Source of the DNA: CAZJLP01 sp964546955
GTDB taxonomy: Bacteria > Verrucomicrobiota > Verrucomicrobiia > Opitutales > Opitutaceae
Direction: 5' to 3'
DNA length: 64,000 bases
Assembly: GCA_964546955.1 (NCBI GenBank)
Contig: CAZJLP010000005.1
Coordinates: forward strand, 1-64,000
Below, in pieces: positions 49,979 to 58,558 of the stretch (its first letter is position 1; every line of letters starts with the position of its first letter). The position numbers and the translations under genes were made by a program. Under the pieces are notes generated by a model. It made no database searches. It worked only from the letters and a program-made list of their open reading frames with translations, and was not told the DNA's origin.

Positions 49979-51772
49979 ATGAAATGCCCTCTCGCCTTCG
50001 TCCTTGCTCTGTCGCTTCTTTTGTCCGCGCGAGCGGCTGAGCCCGCCATGCCCGATCAGTGGTCGGACAAAGCCGAGATCGATTCGCGGCTCGGACGGCC
50101 GGATACGAAGTGGTTCGAGGAGGCGAAGTTCGGCCTCTTCATCCATTGGGGCTTGTATTCCCGGCTGGGCAACGAATGGAAAGGCCAGCGCCATTTTGGC
50201 TCTGCTGAATGGCTCATGAACCGAGCGAAAATCCCGGCGGCGGAATACGCGGAAATTGCGCGGGAGTTCAATCCCACGGAGTTCAACGCGCAGGAGTGGG
50301 CCCGGTTCGCGCGCGAAGCGGGCATGCGCTACATGGTCGTCACTGCCAAACACCACGAAGGCTTCGCGATGTTCGCTTCCAAGGCATCACCTTTCAATAT
50401 CGTGGACGCATCGCCGTATGGGAAAGATCCAATGAAGGCCCTCGCGGAGGCGTGTGGCCGCGAAGCGATCAAATTCGGGTTCTACTACTCGCAGTTTCTC
50501 GACTGGCACGAGCCCAATGGCGGCGGCAATCGCTGGGACTTTGACGAGAGCAAAAAGGACGTGAAGCGCTACTATGCGGAAAAATCCATTCCCCAGATCA
50601 AGGAATTGCTCTCCAACTATGGGCCGCTGGGCCTCGTCTGGTTTGACATGCCGGGAGGGCTGACCCGGGAAGAAACGGTTTCCTTTATGATGGAGGTCCG
50701 GAAGCTTCAGCCCAGCTGCCTCGTTAGCAGCCGCGTGGGACGCGGGCTAGGCGACTTTCGCGATTTCGGGGACAGCGAGCTCCCTCCGGGGATTATCCGC
50801 GGACCTTGGGAAGCGCTGTTTACGCATAACGATTCCTGGGGCTACGCGCACGCGGACCAGAACTTCAAGACGCCGCGCGAAATCCTTCGTCTCCTCGCCG
50901 CGACGGCGGCACGCGGAGGGAATCTGCTCTTGAATGTGGGCCCGGATGGTCAAGGGCGCCTGCCGGACAAGTCAGTGGATTATCTGCGGCAGGTCGGAAC
51001 CTGGCTCCGGCAGAACGGCGAGAGCATTTACGGTACAACGGCGTCCCCCGTCCCGGATCAACCGTGGGGCCACGTTACGGCCAAACCGGGACGTCTTTTC
51101 CTGCACGTTTTCGAGGCGCCGACCGACGGGAAATTGCAGGTACCCGGCGTGACCGCCAAGGTGACCTCGGCTGGTTTCCTGGGAGAGAGCGGCCGGCTTG
51201 CATTTCGCCAAGAGGGAGAAGATCTCACGATTCAGCTCCCCGCTGGTTTGCGGGTGGCTGCGGCCCTTGTCGTGGAGATCCGACATGAAGGTTCGATCGC
51301 GGAAAACTGGGCGCTTCCCGCCATGGTCTCTCGCCAGTTTCGTGCCTTCAATCTCAACGCTGCGCTCGCCCGAGTCAGCGGAGGAGCGAAGCTCACGAGC
51401 CAGACCTCCAGCCAGTATTTCGGTAATTGGAAACATGATACCTGTGTGACCGGTTGGACGGGGCCGGATGACAAGGCGGTGTTTTCCGTCCGATTCGTCG
51501 AACCGGGCGATTATCGCCTGGTGTTGGAGTACGCGTGCCAGCCTGCATCGAAGGGACAGGAGGGCACGGTGCGGCTGGGCCGTGACGCACTTCACTTTCT
51601 GACGTTGCCCACGGGGGAGTATCATCGCCATCAGCCCATCGCGTTTTTCCGCCATCCGATCGGTATCGTTTCGGTGCCCGCGAAGGGCGTGCAGGACGTC
51701 ACTGTGACACCGAACCGCCCCTGTTCCGAGCTCTTCTGGCTCCGCCGGCTAATAGTGGAGCCGGTTGAATAA
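49979..51772 (+). CDS. Secreted alpha-L-fucosidase, GH29
   Basis: A 597-residue exported glycosidase that removes L-fucose with retention. ATG at 49979 starts a clear signal (LALSLLLSARA). The GH29 barrel spans about 40-370 with FGLFIHWGLYS, VVTAKHHEGFAMF and the nucleophile D223 in LGLVWFDMPGG. A beta-sandwich follows (about 380-460), then an extra C-terminal beta domain of about 110 residues (SSQYFGNWKHDTCVTGWTGP onward), probably carbohydrate-binding. With the two lyases it forms a small polysaccharide-degradation set aimed at algal or exopolysaccharide material. Confidence 0.9.
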   Translation: MKCPLAFVLALSLLLSARAAEPAMPDQWSDKAEIDSRLGRPDTKWFEEAKFGLFIHWGLYSRLGNEWKGQRHFGSAEWLMNRAKIPAAEYAEIAREFNPTEFNAQEWARFAREAGMRYMVVTAKHHEGFAMFASKASPFNIVDASPYGKDPMKALAEACGREAIKFGFYYSQFLDWHEPNGGGNRWDFDESKKDVKRYYAEKSIPQIKELLSNYGPLGLVWFDMPGGLTREETVSFMMEVRKLQPSCLVSSRVGRGLGDFRDFGDSELPPGIIRGPWEALFTHNDSWGYAHADQNFKTPREILRLLAATAARGGNLLLNVGPDGQGRLPDKSVDYLRQVGTWLRQNGESIYGTTASPVPDQPWGHVTAKPGRLFLHVFEAPTDGKLQVPGVTAKVTSAGFLGESGRLAFRQEGEDLTIQLPAGLRVAAALVVEIRHEGSIAENWALPAMVSRQFRAFNLNAALARVSGGAKLTSQTSSQYFGNWKHDTCVTGWTGPDDKAVFSVRFVEPGDYRLVLEYACQPASKGQEGTVRLGRDALHFLTLPTGEYHRHQPIAFFRHPIGIVSVPAKGVQDVTVTPNRPCSELFWLRRLIVEPVE

Positions 51773-51777
51773 CCGTA

Positions 51778-51829
51778 GGGGCGTCCCGGCGGATACCGGG
51801 CGGGATTCTGCTCGGGAGAATGCGCCCCC
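51778..51829. terminator. Stem-loop after the fucosidase gene
   Basis: GGGGCG...TCCCG (51778-51788) can pair with CGGGAGAATGCGCCCC (51813-51829), allowing a small bulge; an inner CCCGG/CCGGG stem (51785-51789 and 51796-51800) competes. It begins 5 bases after the stop codon. Confidence 0.4.
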
Positions 51830-52164
51830 GCGTAGGCGCGGTGGTTTGAACCCCTGCGGCCAGAGAGCAGCGAAGAGCGCACTGGCGGTGGGACCGTTCT
51901 GGTTGGCTGCCGCCGACAATTTCCCGCATTAGGACGTCAACGCAGGCGTGGGATGGTTTTCTTCGGGTGCGTGCGCTGCACCGGCGTGTAACCTTGCGGT
52001 CTTTTCGAGCATCCAAGCCCTTTGTTACCCGAGCGGTGTTCGGCCGAAGTCCGGCTGTCTGTTCGGACTCTCAGGTCAGGTCACCTAAATAACGAGCAGG
52101 CAGCCGCCCTATACCGTAGCAAGCAGCCTTGGAGTAAACTTCTTTAAATCACGAAAGGAACGTC
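51830..52164. other. Intergenic stretch before the FAD/Rieske gene
   Basis: No gene, tRNA or repeat recognised in about 335 bases. The end carries the ribosome-binding site of the next gene (GAAAGGAACGTC before ATG 52165). Confidence 0.4.
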
Positions 52165-53718
52165 ATGAAACATGCAGGCAAATCGCGTTCAGTCTGGATG
52201 GCGACCGCCAACCGCCCGGAATATTCGAGCTTGGCGAGCGACACGTCGACCGACGTTGTCGTGGTCGGCGCAGGAATAGCAGGGCTCAGCACGGCGTACT
52301 TACTGTCCCGCGCAGGGCGTCAAGTGGTGGTGTTGGAAGATGGCGAAATTGTGTCGGGCGAAACCGAGCGCACCACCGCTCACCTCGTAACGGCGCTGGA
52401 CGATCGTTATTTCGAACTGGAGCGGATGCATGGCAATGAGGGCGCGCGATTGGCCGCGGAAAGCCACGCTGCTGCGATCGACACGATCGAGCGGATCGTG
52501 CGCGAGGAAGAAATCGACTGCGGTTTCGAGCGCCTCGACGGCTACCTCTTTAACTCGCCTGGAGAGGCTCCCGACCTCTTGGATCGTGAACTCGCCGCAA
52601 CTCACCGAGCAGGTCTCACGCAAACCGAATTGGTGGCGAGGACTCCCCTTGCCGATTTTGACGCAGGCAGGGCGCTGCGCTTTCCGAACCAGGCACAGTT
52701 TCACCCCCTGAAGTATCTGGCAGCCTTGGCGACCGCCATCGTGCGCCACGGCGGACGCATCTTCACTCACACGCACGTGGAGACGGTGAAAGGCGGGGAG
52801 GGCGCCCACGTCGCCACGACCGCCGGTCACAAGGTTTTCTGCAGTGCAGTCGTGGTCGCCACCAATACTCCGGTCATAGACCGATTGGTGATCCACACAA
52901 AACAAGCCGCTTATCGCACCTACGTGATCGGAGCCGTCGTGCCGCCCGGCTCGGTCCAAAAAGCGCTCTACTGGGATACGGAAGACCCCTATCACTATGT
53001 ACGCGTGCAAGCGGGTCTGCAGGACTCGGCCGGCCGCGCCTTCGACCTCCTGATCGTGGGAGGCGAAGATCACAAGACGGGGCAAGAAGATGAGCCTGAG
53101 AAGCGTTACGCCGCTCTCGAGGCATGGACACGGCAGCGTTTCCCCCAGATAACTCAGATTGCATATCGGTGGTCGGGCCAGGTGATGGAACCGGTCGACG
53201 CGCTCGCGTTCATTGGACGCAATCCCGTGGACGACGCCAACGTGTACGTGGCAACGGGCGATTCGGGCAACGGAATGACGCATGGGACCATCGCCGGCTT
53301 GCTCCTCACGGACTTGATCCTCGGTTGGAATAATCCCTGGGAAAAACTTTACAGCCCGTCCCGCGTGACACTCAGTTCCTCCGGCGAATACGCGAAGCAA
53401 AACGCAAACATGGCGGCGCAGTATTTCGACTGGTTGACCGCAGGCGATATCGAAAAGGAAGAGTTTCTCACGCCGGGTACGGGCGCGATCGTTCGCCACG
53501 GATTGAAGAAACTCGCCATTTACCGCGATATTGCCGGACAGTTTCACGAATGTTCCGCGGTGTGCCCCCATCTCGGCGCCATCCTCAGCTGGAACGACGC
53601 GGAGAAAACCTGGGACTGTCCAGCACATGGCTCTCGGTTCGACTGTTACGGCAAAGTTCTAAATGGACCGGCGAACGCCTCCCTGGAAGCACCCAAGACG
53701 CACGTGGACTCCAAGTAG
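52165..53718 (+). CDS. FAD-dependent oxidoreductase fused to a Rieske [2Fe-2S] domain
   Basis: A 517-residue protein. The N-terminal FAD-binding DAO fold is marked by VVVVGAGIAGLSTAYLLSRAG and continues to about 430 with GDSGNGMTHGTIAGLLLTDL. The C-terminal Rieske domain has the CPH and CPAH ligand pairs (CSAVCPHLGAIL and WDCPAHGSRFDCYGKVLNG). This domain order is known from glycine-oxidase-like/Rieske fusions in bacteria; the substrate is not established. A good ribosome-binding site precedes ATG 52165. It is convergent with the histidine kinase gene. Confidence 0.88.
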   Translation: MKHAGKSRSVWMATANRPEYSSLASDTSTDVVVVGAGIAGLSTAYLLSRAGRQVVVLEDGEIVSGETERTTAHLVTALDDRYFELERMHGNEGARLAAESHAAAIDTIERIVREEEIDCGFERLDGYLFNSPGEAPDLLDRELAATHRAGLTQTELVARTPLADFDAGRALRFPNQAQFHPLKYLAALATAIVRHGGRIFTHTHVETVKGGEGAHVATTAGHKVFCSAVVVATNTPVIDRLVIHTKQAAYRTYVIGAVVPPGSVQKALYWDTEDPYHYVRVQAGLQDSAGRAFDLLIVGGEDHKTGQEDEPEKRYAALEAWTRQRFPQITQIAYRWSGQVMEPVDALAFIGRNPVDDANVYVATGDSGNGMTHGTIAGLLLTDLILGWNNPWEKLYSPSRVTLSSSGEYAKQNANMAAQYFDWLTAGDIEKEEFLTPGTGAIVRHGLKKLAIYRDIAGQFHECSAVCPHLGAILSWNDAEKTWDCPAHGSRFDCYGKVLNGPANASLEAPKTHVDSK

Positions 53719-53752
53719 GAGCAGTGGCGGGAAACCAACGTTCAGAGACAGT

Positions 53753-54991
53753 CTAACTCTTCTGCGAAATCTCGTTCTCTCGTGGCAGGGCGGCCGACGC
53801 AGCGGGAGCACGGTCGACCCGTTCGGCCGCAGGGACAGCCTGGAGGTCGACCCAGAAGCGCGCACCATTGCCCGGGCTGGAGTCCACCCCGATTGTTCCG
53901 CCCATGCGCTCGACGGCTTTTTTCGCTATCGCCAAGCCGATGCCGGTGCCCGCGACGTCGACGGGTCCCACGCGTTCGAATATTCCAAAGATCCGCGAGT
54001 GATGGCGCGGATCGATGCCAATGCCGTTGTCTTCGACGTACACGACACGCCGATCCGCGTAGGTTTCGCTATAAATGCGGATCCGCGGGACCCGATCGGC
54101 GGGAACAAATTTGATCGCGTTGTGCAGGAGGTTGGAAAAGCACTGCGTCAGAGAAGGGCCGTGGGCGACGACTTCGCCGAGCGGCAGCCTGAGTTGCACT
54201 TGGTCCTTTGCGGCCGACAGGGTAGGGTACTCCTCGATCAATTCCGTGAGAAACGGGCCAAGGTCATGGACACCCAATACGATGTCACTTTTCGATAGAC
54301 GAGACAGCGAAAGAACATCCTGCGTCAATCGATCCATTCGCTCCACGCTGCGAGCGATGCGGTCAAGATAATGCCGGGCTTCTTCCGGCAGGCTTTCCTT
54401 GAAGTCATGGCACAGGATCTCGGCATACGCCTGAAGTGAACGTAATGGAGATCGGAGGTCGTGCGAGACACTGTAGGAGAACGATTCCAACTCGGTATTG
54501 AGTTGTCTCAGCGTGGCAGTCCGTTCGAAGACCCGCTGCTCGAGCGTCGAGAGTAGCTGTTCGCGCTCCGCGAGCAGATTTCGCACTTCATACTGCCGTC
54601 TCCGCGCTTTAAGGGCGGATTTGATCGCCGAGAGCAGGGCTGAACGTCGAAGAGGTCGATCGATGATCGTCACATTCGCGCGCGAGCCAATGAGCCGGAC
54701 CGCTTCTACTTCCGCCATCGGTCGTGTTCCACCGTCCATGATGAGAATGATGGGAACGTCGGACCAAGGGTCCTGGTTGGTCAGCCAACGTGAAAGTTCG
54801 ATGTGACCACTGTCGTTCAAGGCTTCCTCGGTCAAAACGGCCGTGCCGCATCCCCGCCCGAGCTCTGCTACCAGACCAGCCAGGTTATGGCACGCGACCG
54901 GTGTCATGTTTGCCGCCTTCAAAACCGACGAAAGATTCGCCGCATCGCCGCCGAACGGCGTGAGAATCAAAATCCGCTCATCCATTGGCAT
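53753..54991 (-). CDS. Cytoplasmic histidine kinase with pseudo-receiver N-terminus
   Basis: A 412-residue soluble kinase. Residues 1-125 look like a receiver fold, but the expected phospho-Asp position reads LTEEAL, so it is probably a pseudo-receiver. A coiled-coil linker leads to HisKA with H177 (FSYSVSHDLRSPLRSLQAY, the phytochrome-kinase-like wording) and an ATPase region (NLLHNAIKFVPA, VEDNGIGIDPRH, GTGIGLAIAKKAVERMGG). An Ala/Pro/Arg tail follows. Its start overlaps the KaiC-like gene's 3' end by 14 bases, so the two are probably co-translated and act together. Confidence 0.88.
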   Translation of the reverse strand: MPMDERILILTPFGGDAANLSSVLKAANMTPVACHNLAGLVAELGRGCGTAVLTEEALNDSGHIELSRWLTNQDPWSDVPIILIMDGGTRPMAEVEAVRLIGSRANVTIIDRPLRRSALLSAIKSALKARRRQYEVRNLLAEREQLLSTLEQRVFERTATLRQLNTELESFSYSVSHDLRSPLRSLQAYAEILCHDFKESLPEEARHYLDRIARSVERMDRLTQDVLSLSRLSKSDIVLGVHDLGPFLTELIEEYPTLSAAKDQVQLRLPLGEVVAHGPSLTQCFSNLLHNAIKFVPADRVPRIRIYSETYADRRVVYVEDNGIGIDPRHHSRIFGIFERVGPVDVAGTGIGLAIAKKAVERMGGTIGVDSSPGNGARFWVDLQAVPAAERVDRAPAASAALPRENEISQKS

Positions 54992-56498
54992 CCCCTGAGT
55001 CCTCGGGCAGCATTTGCGAAGGTCTCCCCTGGAACGAAGGCGTTCCGGTCAGAACCCCGTGAAACTCCTGCAGGCGCTCGCCTACCTTGACTCCGCCCTG
55101 ATCGACTTGCAGCTCACGAATCGTGTTTTCGTGGGAGCCAATGCGTTTCTTGATCACCGAGACGGCTTTCCGTATCCCTCCAGCCTGCTCGAAGTATCGC
55201 AGCAGAATCACTGAATCCGCCAGGTACGTGATATCGATCGGCGCATTCATTTGGCCGACCAATCCATGCTGAGCGACCGTCATGAGCGTGACCACTCCGT
55301 GGTGATTTAGAAACGACAGGAGCTCGTGAAGCTGAATGGTCAGGAATTTTGCATTCGGCATCGCTTGCAAATAGCCGTTCACGCTGTCGATCACCACCAC
55401 TCGGGCGCCGTCTTTCTGCACGTGTTGCTGCACTTGGTGGACAAATTGTCCGGGTGCCATCTCCGCTGGATCGATTTGCTGAAGAACGAGAAAACCGGAC
55501 GCCACCATTTCGTCGACAGGCACGCCGGTCGCACGTCCCCGCTCCACGAAAATGCGGCGATTTTCCTCGAAAAGATAGACGAAGCAGCGCTGGCGTCGAG
55601 CGGCCGCCGCAGAGACGAACTGCATCGCGATACTGGATTTTCCGGTGCCAGCCGGGCCCAAAACGAGCGTACTCGTGCCCCGTTCCAGGCCGCCGCCAAT
55701 CAAGGCGTCGAGCGCCGGCACGCCGCTCTCCAGCTTTGTTGTCTCGAATTCCGTTCCGTGCTCGGCGGCCACAAGACGTGGAAAGACTTTCAGGCCGCCG
55801 GGCTCGATGATGGCGTCGTGATAGCCACCCGAGAAATTGACCCCGCGAAGCTTGTTGATGCGGACGCGGCGACGCTGGGCGCCGTAGTCGGACTCCAATT
55901 GCTCGAGCGAGACGACCCCATGGGCGATGCTCTGCACGTGCACGTCCGCACTCTCCCCTGCGTGGTCATCCAGCATCAAGACCGTGATTTTTTTGCCCGC
56001 GAGATACTGTTTGAAAGCAAGCATCTGTCGCCGGTAGCGAAAGGCGGACTCGGAGAGCAGGCGAAGCTCGGAAAGGGAGTCCAGGACCAGCCGGCTGGGA
56101 GCAACCCGCTCGATCTCATTGAAAAGCGTTTCCGTGGTCTTGTTGAGTTCAATTTCCGAGGGCTGAAAAATTGTATTCTGGCTCTCTTGAGCGAGTTGCT
56201 CCTCCAAAGCCGACAATTCGAAGATGGCGACCTTGTCCAAGTTCCAGCCATGCGATTGGGCCACACTCTGCACTTCATCGCGTGTCTCGGAAAGCGTGAT
56301 ATACAGCGTCGATTCGCCTTGGGCGGCGCCCGTCAGCAGGTACTGCAGCGCCAATGTCGTCTTGCCGCTACCTGGTTCTCCGCGCAGCAGATAAAGCCGA
56401 TTCGCGGGAAAACCGCCTCGAAGAATGTCGTCCAATCCGGCAATGCCCGTCGGCGAGAGATCACGTGGCGTACCAGCAGAGGAAGGCGATTTACTCAT
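54978..56498 (-). CDS. Double-domain KaiC-like ATPase
   Basis: A 506-residue protein with two RecA-type domains in tandem, as in KaiC. Walker A in domain 1 is GEPGSGKTT (about 40-48), in domain 2 GPAGTGKSS (281-289). Walker-B-like strands are RLVLDSLSEL and RVVVIDSVNG. The catalytic Glu pair is single in domain 1 (TLSET) and double in domain 2 (LFEEN). No KaiA or KaiB gene is present, as is common outside cyanobacteria, where such proteins act in stress signalling. The downstream overlapping kinase is the likely output or input partner. Confidence 0.9.
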   Translation of the reverse strand: MSKSPSSAGTPRDLSPTGIAGLDDILRGGFPANRLYLLRGEPGSGKTTLALQYLLTGAAQGESTLYITLSETRDEVQSVAQSHGWNLDKVAIFELSALEEQLAQESQNTIFQPSEIELNKTTETLFNEIERVAPSRLVLDSLSELRLLSESAFRYRRQMLAFKQYLAGKKITVLMLDDHAGESADVHVQSIAHGVVSLEQLESDYGAQRRRVRINKLRGVNFSGGYHDAIIEPGGLKVFPRLVAAEHGTEFETTKLESGVPALDALIGGGLERGTSTLVLGPAGTGKSSIAMQFVSAAAARRQRCFVYLFEENRRIFVERGRATGVPVDEMVASGFLVLQQIDPAEMAPGQFVHQVQQHVQKDGARVVVIDSVNGYLQAMPNAKFLTIQLHELLSFLNHHGVVTLMTVAQHGLVGQMNAPIDITYLADSVILLRYFEQAGGIRKAVSVIKKRIGSHENTIRELQVDQGGVKVGERLQEFHGVLTGTPSFQGRPSQMLPEDSGDANG

Positions 56499-56781
56499 CC
56501 CCTAAATCGTGCGGTTAGCCGGCCGGGGGCGCCAATTAAAAGCGTTAATACAGCCGACGAGCTTCTTTAAAGAACCATAGGGGATTTTACCGTAAATGTG
56601 GCCGTACGGGAATTTTTTCAGCCTTGGCTTTGGCCCGTCCTCTCCGGCGGAGTTGCTGTTCTATGGAGGCTATGGGGTGTGGAAGGCGGCCTGTCCCTCA
56701 TTAGCGTGCTGCGCAAGAAATGCGCAGAAGAGGGTTGATTACGAGGAGAACTCACCGGCCCTTTGCGGTAGAGTGGATGAT

Positions 56782-57048
56782 ATGACGGACCAAAATGCGG
56801 GGACGTCCGCCCAGGAGGGTGGAGGTAAAAATGGGAATCACACGTGTGAATCGTGTTTTTATTGGACGGCGCAGCATGGTTGTTGTCGATCGGGGTCGTC
56901 GAATTTTTTGCGCCGCGAGCCGATCGTGGGCTGCGTTCGATTTGAGCAAATAACCGCGCGACCGCAGGCTCCTATAAAGGCCGTTAATGCAGGATCTGCA
57001 GTAGCGCAGTTCTATTTGGATTCAGGATACAGGGGGCTGATCGGGTAG
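56782..57048 (+). CDS. Small Cys-rich protein, function unknown
   Basis: An 88-residue ORF (from ATG 56782; the frame is open from ATG 56596). It contains a compact cysteine cluster, CESCFYWTAQHGCCR followed by GCVRF about 18 residues later, arranged like a small zinc or iron-sulphur site. I recognise no family. The start is uncertain and there is no good ribosome-binding site, so this is tentative. Confidence 0.4.
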   Translation: MTDQNAGTSAQEGGGKNGNHTCESCFYWTAQHGCCRSGSSNFLRREPIVGCVRFEQITARPQAPIKAVNAGSAVAQFYLDSGYRGLIG

Positions 57049-57142
57049 ATCGGGTAGGCCCGCCGTCACCGCGATTGCTGGGCTAAAGGAAACAGGCACG
57101 AGAAGACCGCCCATAGGAACGCTCGCCTGTCCTGGGCGACGG

Positions 57143-57355
57143 TTAGCTTCGGGCTTTGCGTTTCCGGACGGAGGGAGGAGCGGCCGATTCCTTCAGGGGG
57201 CCTTGGCTGACGGACTTTTCCGCGCGAAGCTGGCGTTCAGCGTCAAGCCAGTGGTCAAGAGCGCGACCTTCCACGCAGCCGCCCGCTTTGTAAAGTTGAA
57301 GGGCTCGTTCGGCGATTTCGCTTTCCGTGGGTTGGAACTTTGGATCGTTGTTCAT
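57143..57355 (-). CDS. DUF2934-domain protein
   Basis: A 70-residue protein. The segment EIAERALQLYKAGGCVEGRA followed by LDHWLDAERQL is the DUF2934 pattern (EIxxRAYEL...EG...HWLxAExxL). The C-terminal 20 residues are a basic, Pro-containing tail. Function is unknown; such proteins often sit near stress and signalling genes. About 115 bases separate it from the CRP/FNR-type gene. Confidence 0.75.
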   Translation of the reverse strand: MNNDPKFQPTESEIAERALQLYKAGGCVEGRALDHWLDAERQLRAEKSVSQGPLKESAAPPSVRKRKARS

Positions 57356-57470
57356 AGATTTACCGAAGCGTTGTTGTACTGCGCATAGCTTAGCACAGAG
57401 GCAGCGTGTCGCTGCGCATCGGTTGTCCAGTTATCGGCGGTTTTTGGCCGATCCAAGGTCTTTTCTTACC

Positions 57471-58184
57471 CTAGGCTCCCAAGTTCTTTCGCAATAGGGT
57501 CTCCAGGCCGCTGCGATCGAGCAAAGTGATCTGTTTTCCTTCGACCTTGATCCAGCCCGCTTCCCGAAACTTCGCAAACGTCCGGGACAGCGTTTCGCTC
57601 GTCGTGCTCATCTCGGCCGCGAGCACGCGTTTGGTGGTTTGCAGTGTGGTCACGTTCTTCCCTTTCGTGCTTGGACAACGGTGTAGCAGCCAGTTCGACA
57701 GCCGCGTTTCCACGTCTTTGAGCTGAAGGTCCTCCACAAGCCCCACCAAAACACGGAGGTGTGTGCTCATCGAAGCGAGCATTCTGAGCGCAAGGTCAGG
57801 TCGTTTGCCGAGAAGATCCAGGAACTCCCGTTTCGGAATAAGGAGGACAGATGAGCTCTCCACTGCCCTTGCGTCCGCAGGGTAGCCAGTCGCGGTGGCG
57901 AGCGTCGCCTCGGCAAAGGTCTCGCCCGGGCGAAAAACGTGAATCACCTGTTCCTTTCCTGCTGCGTTCACGCGGTGAATATTTATCGCGCCAGTCTGCA
58001 CGACATAGAACCCACGAGACGGATCTCCTTCGCGAAAGAGGTATCCATTCTTGTCCACCCTCACGAGCTGCGCGAACGCCGCGATCGTTTGGATGTCCGC
58101 CATAGGCAGGCCACTAAAGAGTTGGCAGGTCCGAAGCGTTTCCGAGAGACCTGCCTGGGCTAATTGGGCAACCGATTCTGGCAT
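57471..58184 (-). CDS. CRP/FNR-family transcription regulator (DNR/NnrR-like)
   Basis: A 237-residue regulator. The cyclic-nucleotide-binding fold (about 15-135) contains YLFREGDPSRGFYVVQTGAI and VFRPGETFAEATLAT. The C-terminal winged helix (about 165-225) includes LAAEMSTTSETLSRTFAKFR. The FNR-type N-terminal cysteine cluster is absent, which favours the DNR/NnrR group that senses nitric oxide through heme; that is inference. I chose ATG at 58184. It is last in the minus-strand cluster, after the DUF59 gene, and could recognise the FNR-type site at 62899. Confidence 0.85.
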   Translation of the reverse strand: MPESVAQLAQAGLSETLRTCQLFSGLPMADIQTIAAFAQLVRVDKNGYLFREGDPSRGFYVVQTGAINIHRVNAAGKEQVIHVFRPGETFAEATLATATGYPADARAVESSSVLLIPKREFLDLLGKRPDLALRMLASMSTHLRVLVGLVEDLQLKDVETRLSNWLLHRCPSTKGKNVTTLQTTKRVLAAEMSTTSETLSRTFAKFREAGWIKVEGKQITLLDRSGLETLLRKNLGA

Positions 58185-58237
58185 GCAAGAAGCATGGCGA
58201 CTTGCCGGTACATGGCAATGGATGGGTACGGGCCGCG

Positions 58238-58558
58238 TCAGGCCGTTCCCCCCAGGTACTTCCTGCCAGCCGGCGTAATGCGATCGGGCGTCCATGGTGG
58301 ACTAAGCACGATACTGACCATCACTTGATTCACTCCCGGAAGAGCTCCCAACAAAGAGCGGGCACCCGCGACCAGCTGATCCTTCATCGGGCAGTGGGGT
58401 GTCGTCGGAATAAGGTCGAGTGACACGATGCCCGCGCCGTCACAGCTGATCGAGTAGACCATTCCCAGGTCGACGATGTTGAGGCCGATCTCCGGGTCTT
58501 CGAGGGAACGAAGGCGGTCCAGGAGGGAGGCCGAGTCGGCGGGAGCGGATGCACTCAT
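58238..58558 (-). CDS. MIP18/DUF59-family iron-sulphur assembly protein
   Basis: A 106-residue protein of the SufT/PaaD/MIP18 type, which helps mature or deliver Fe-S clusters. Landmarks: LEDPEIGLNIVDLGMVYSIS and the TTPHCPMKDQL motif with the conserved cysteine. The C-terminal SIVLSPPWTPDRITPAGRKYLG is typical. Its start overlaps the end of the upstream membrane-protein gene by four bases. It probably supports the redox proteins of this cluster. Confidence 0.85.
   Translation of the reverse strand: MSASAPADSASLLDRLRSLEDPEIGLNIVDLGMVYSISCDGAGIVSLDLIPTTPHCPMKDQLVAGARSLLGALPGVNQVMVSIVLSPPWTPDRITPAGRKYLGGTA

Noticed and set aside
52300..53628. Minus-strand frame of 442 codons opposite the FAD/Rieske gene
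   Set aside because: The plus-strand product has clear FAD and Rieske motifs; the reverse frame has none.
55326..56570. Plus-strand frame of 414 codons opposite the KaiC-like gene
   Set aside because: Both Walker A motifs and a four-part RecA layout are on the minus strand; the plus frame is a shadow.
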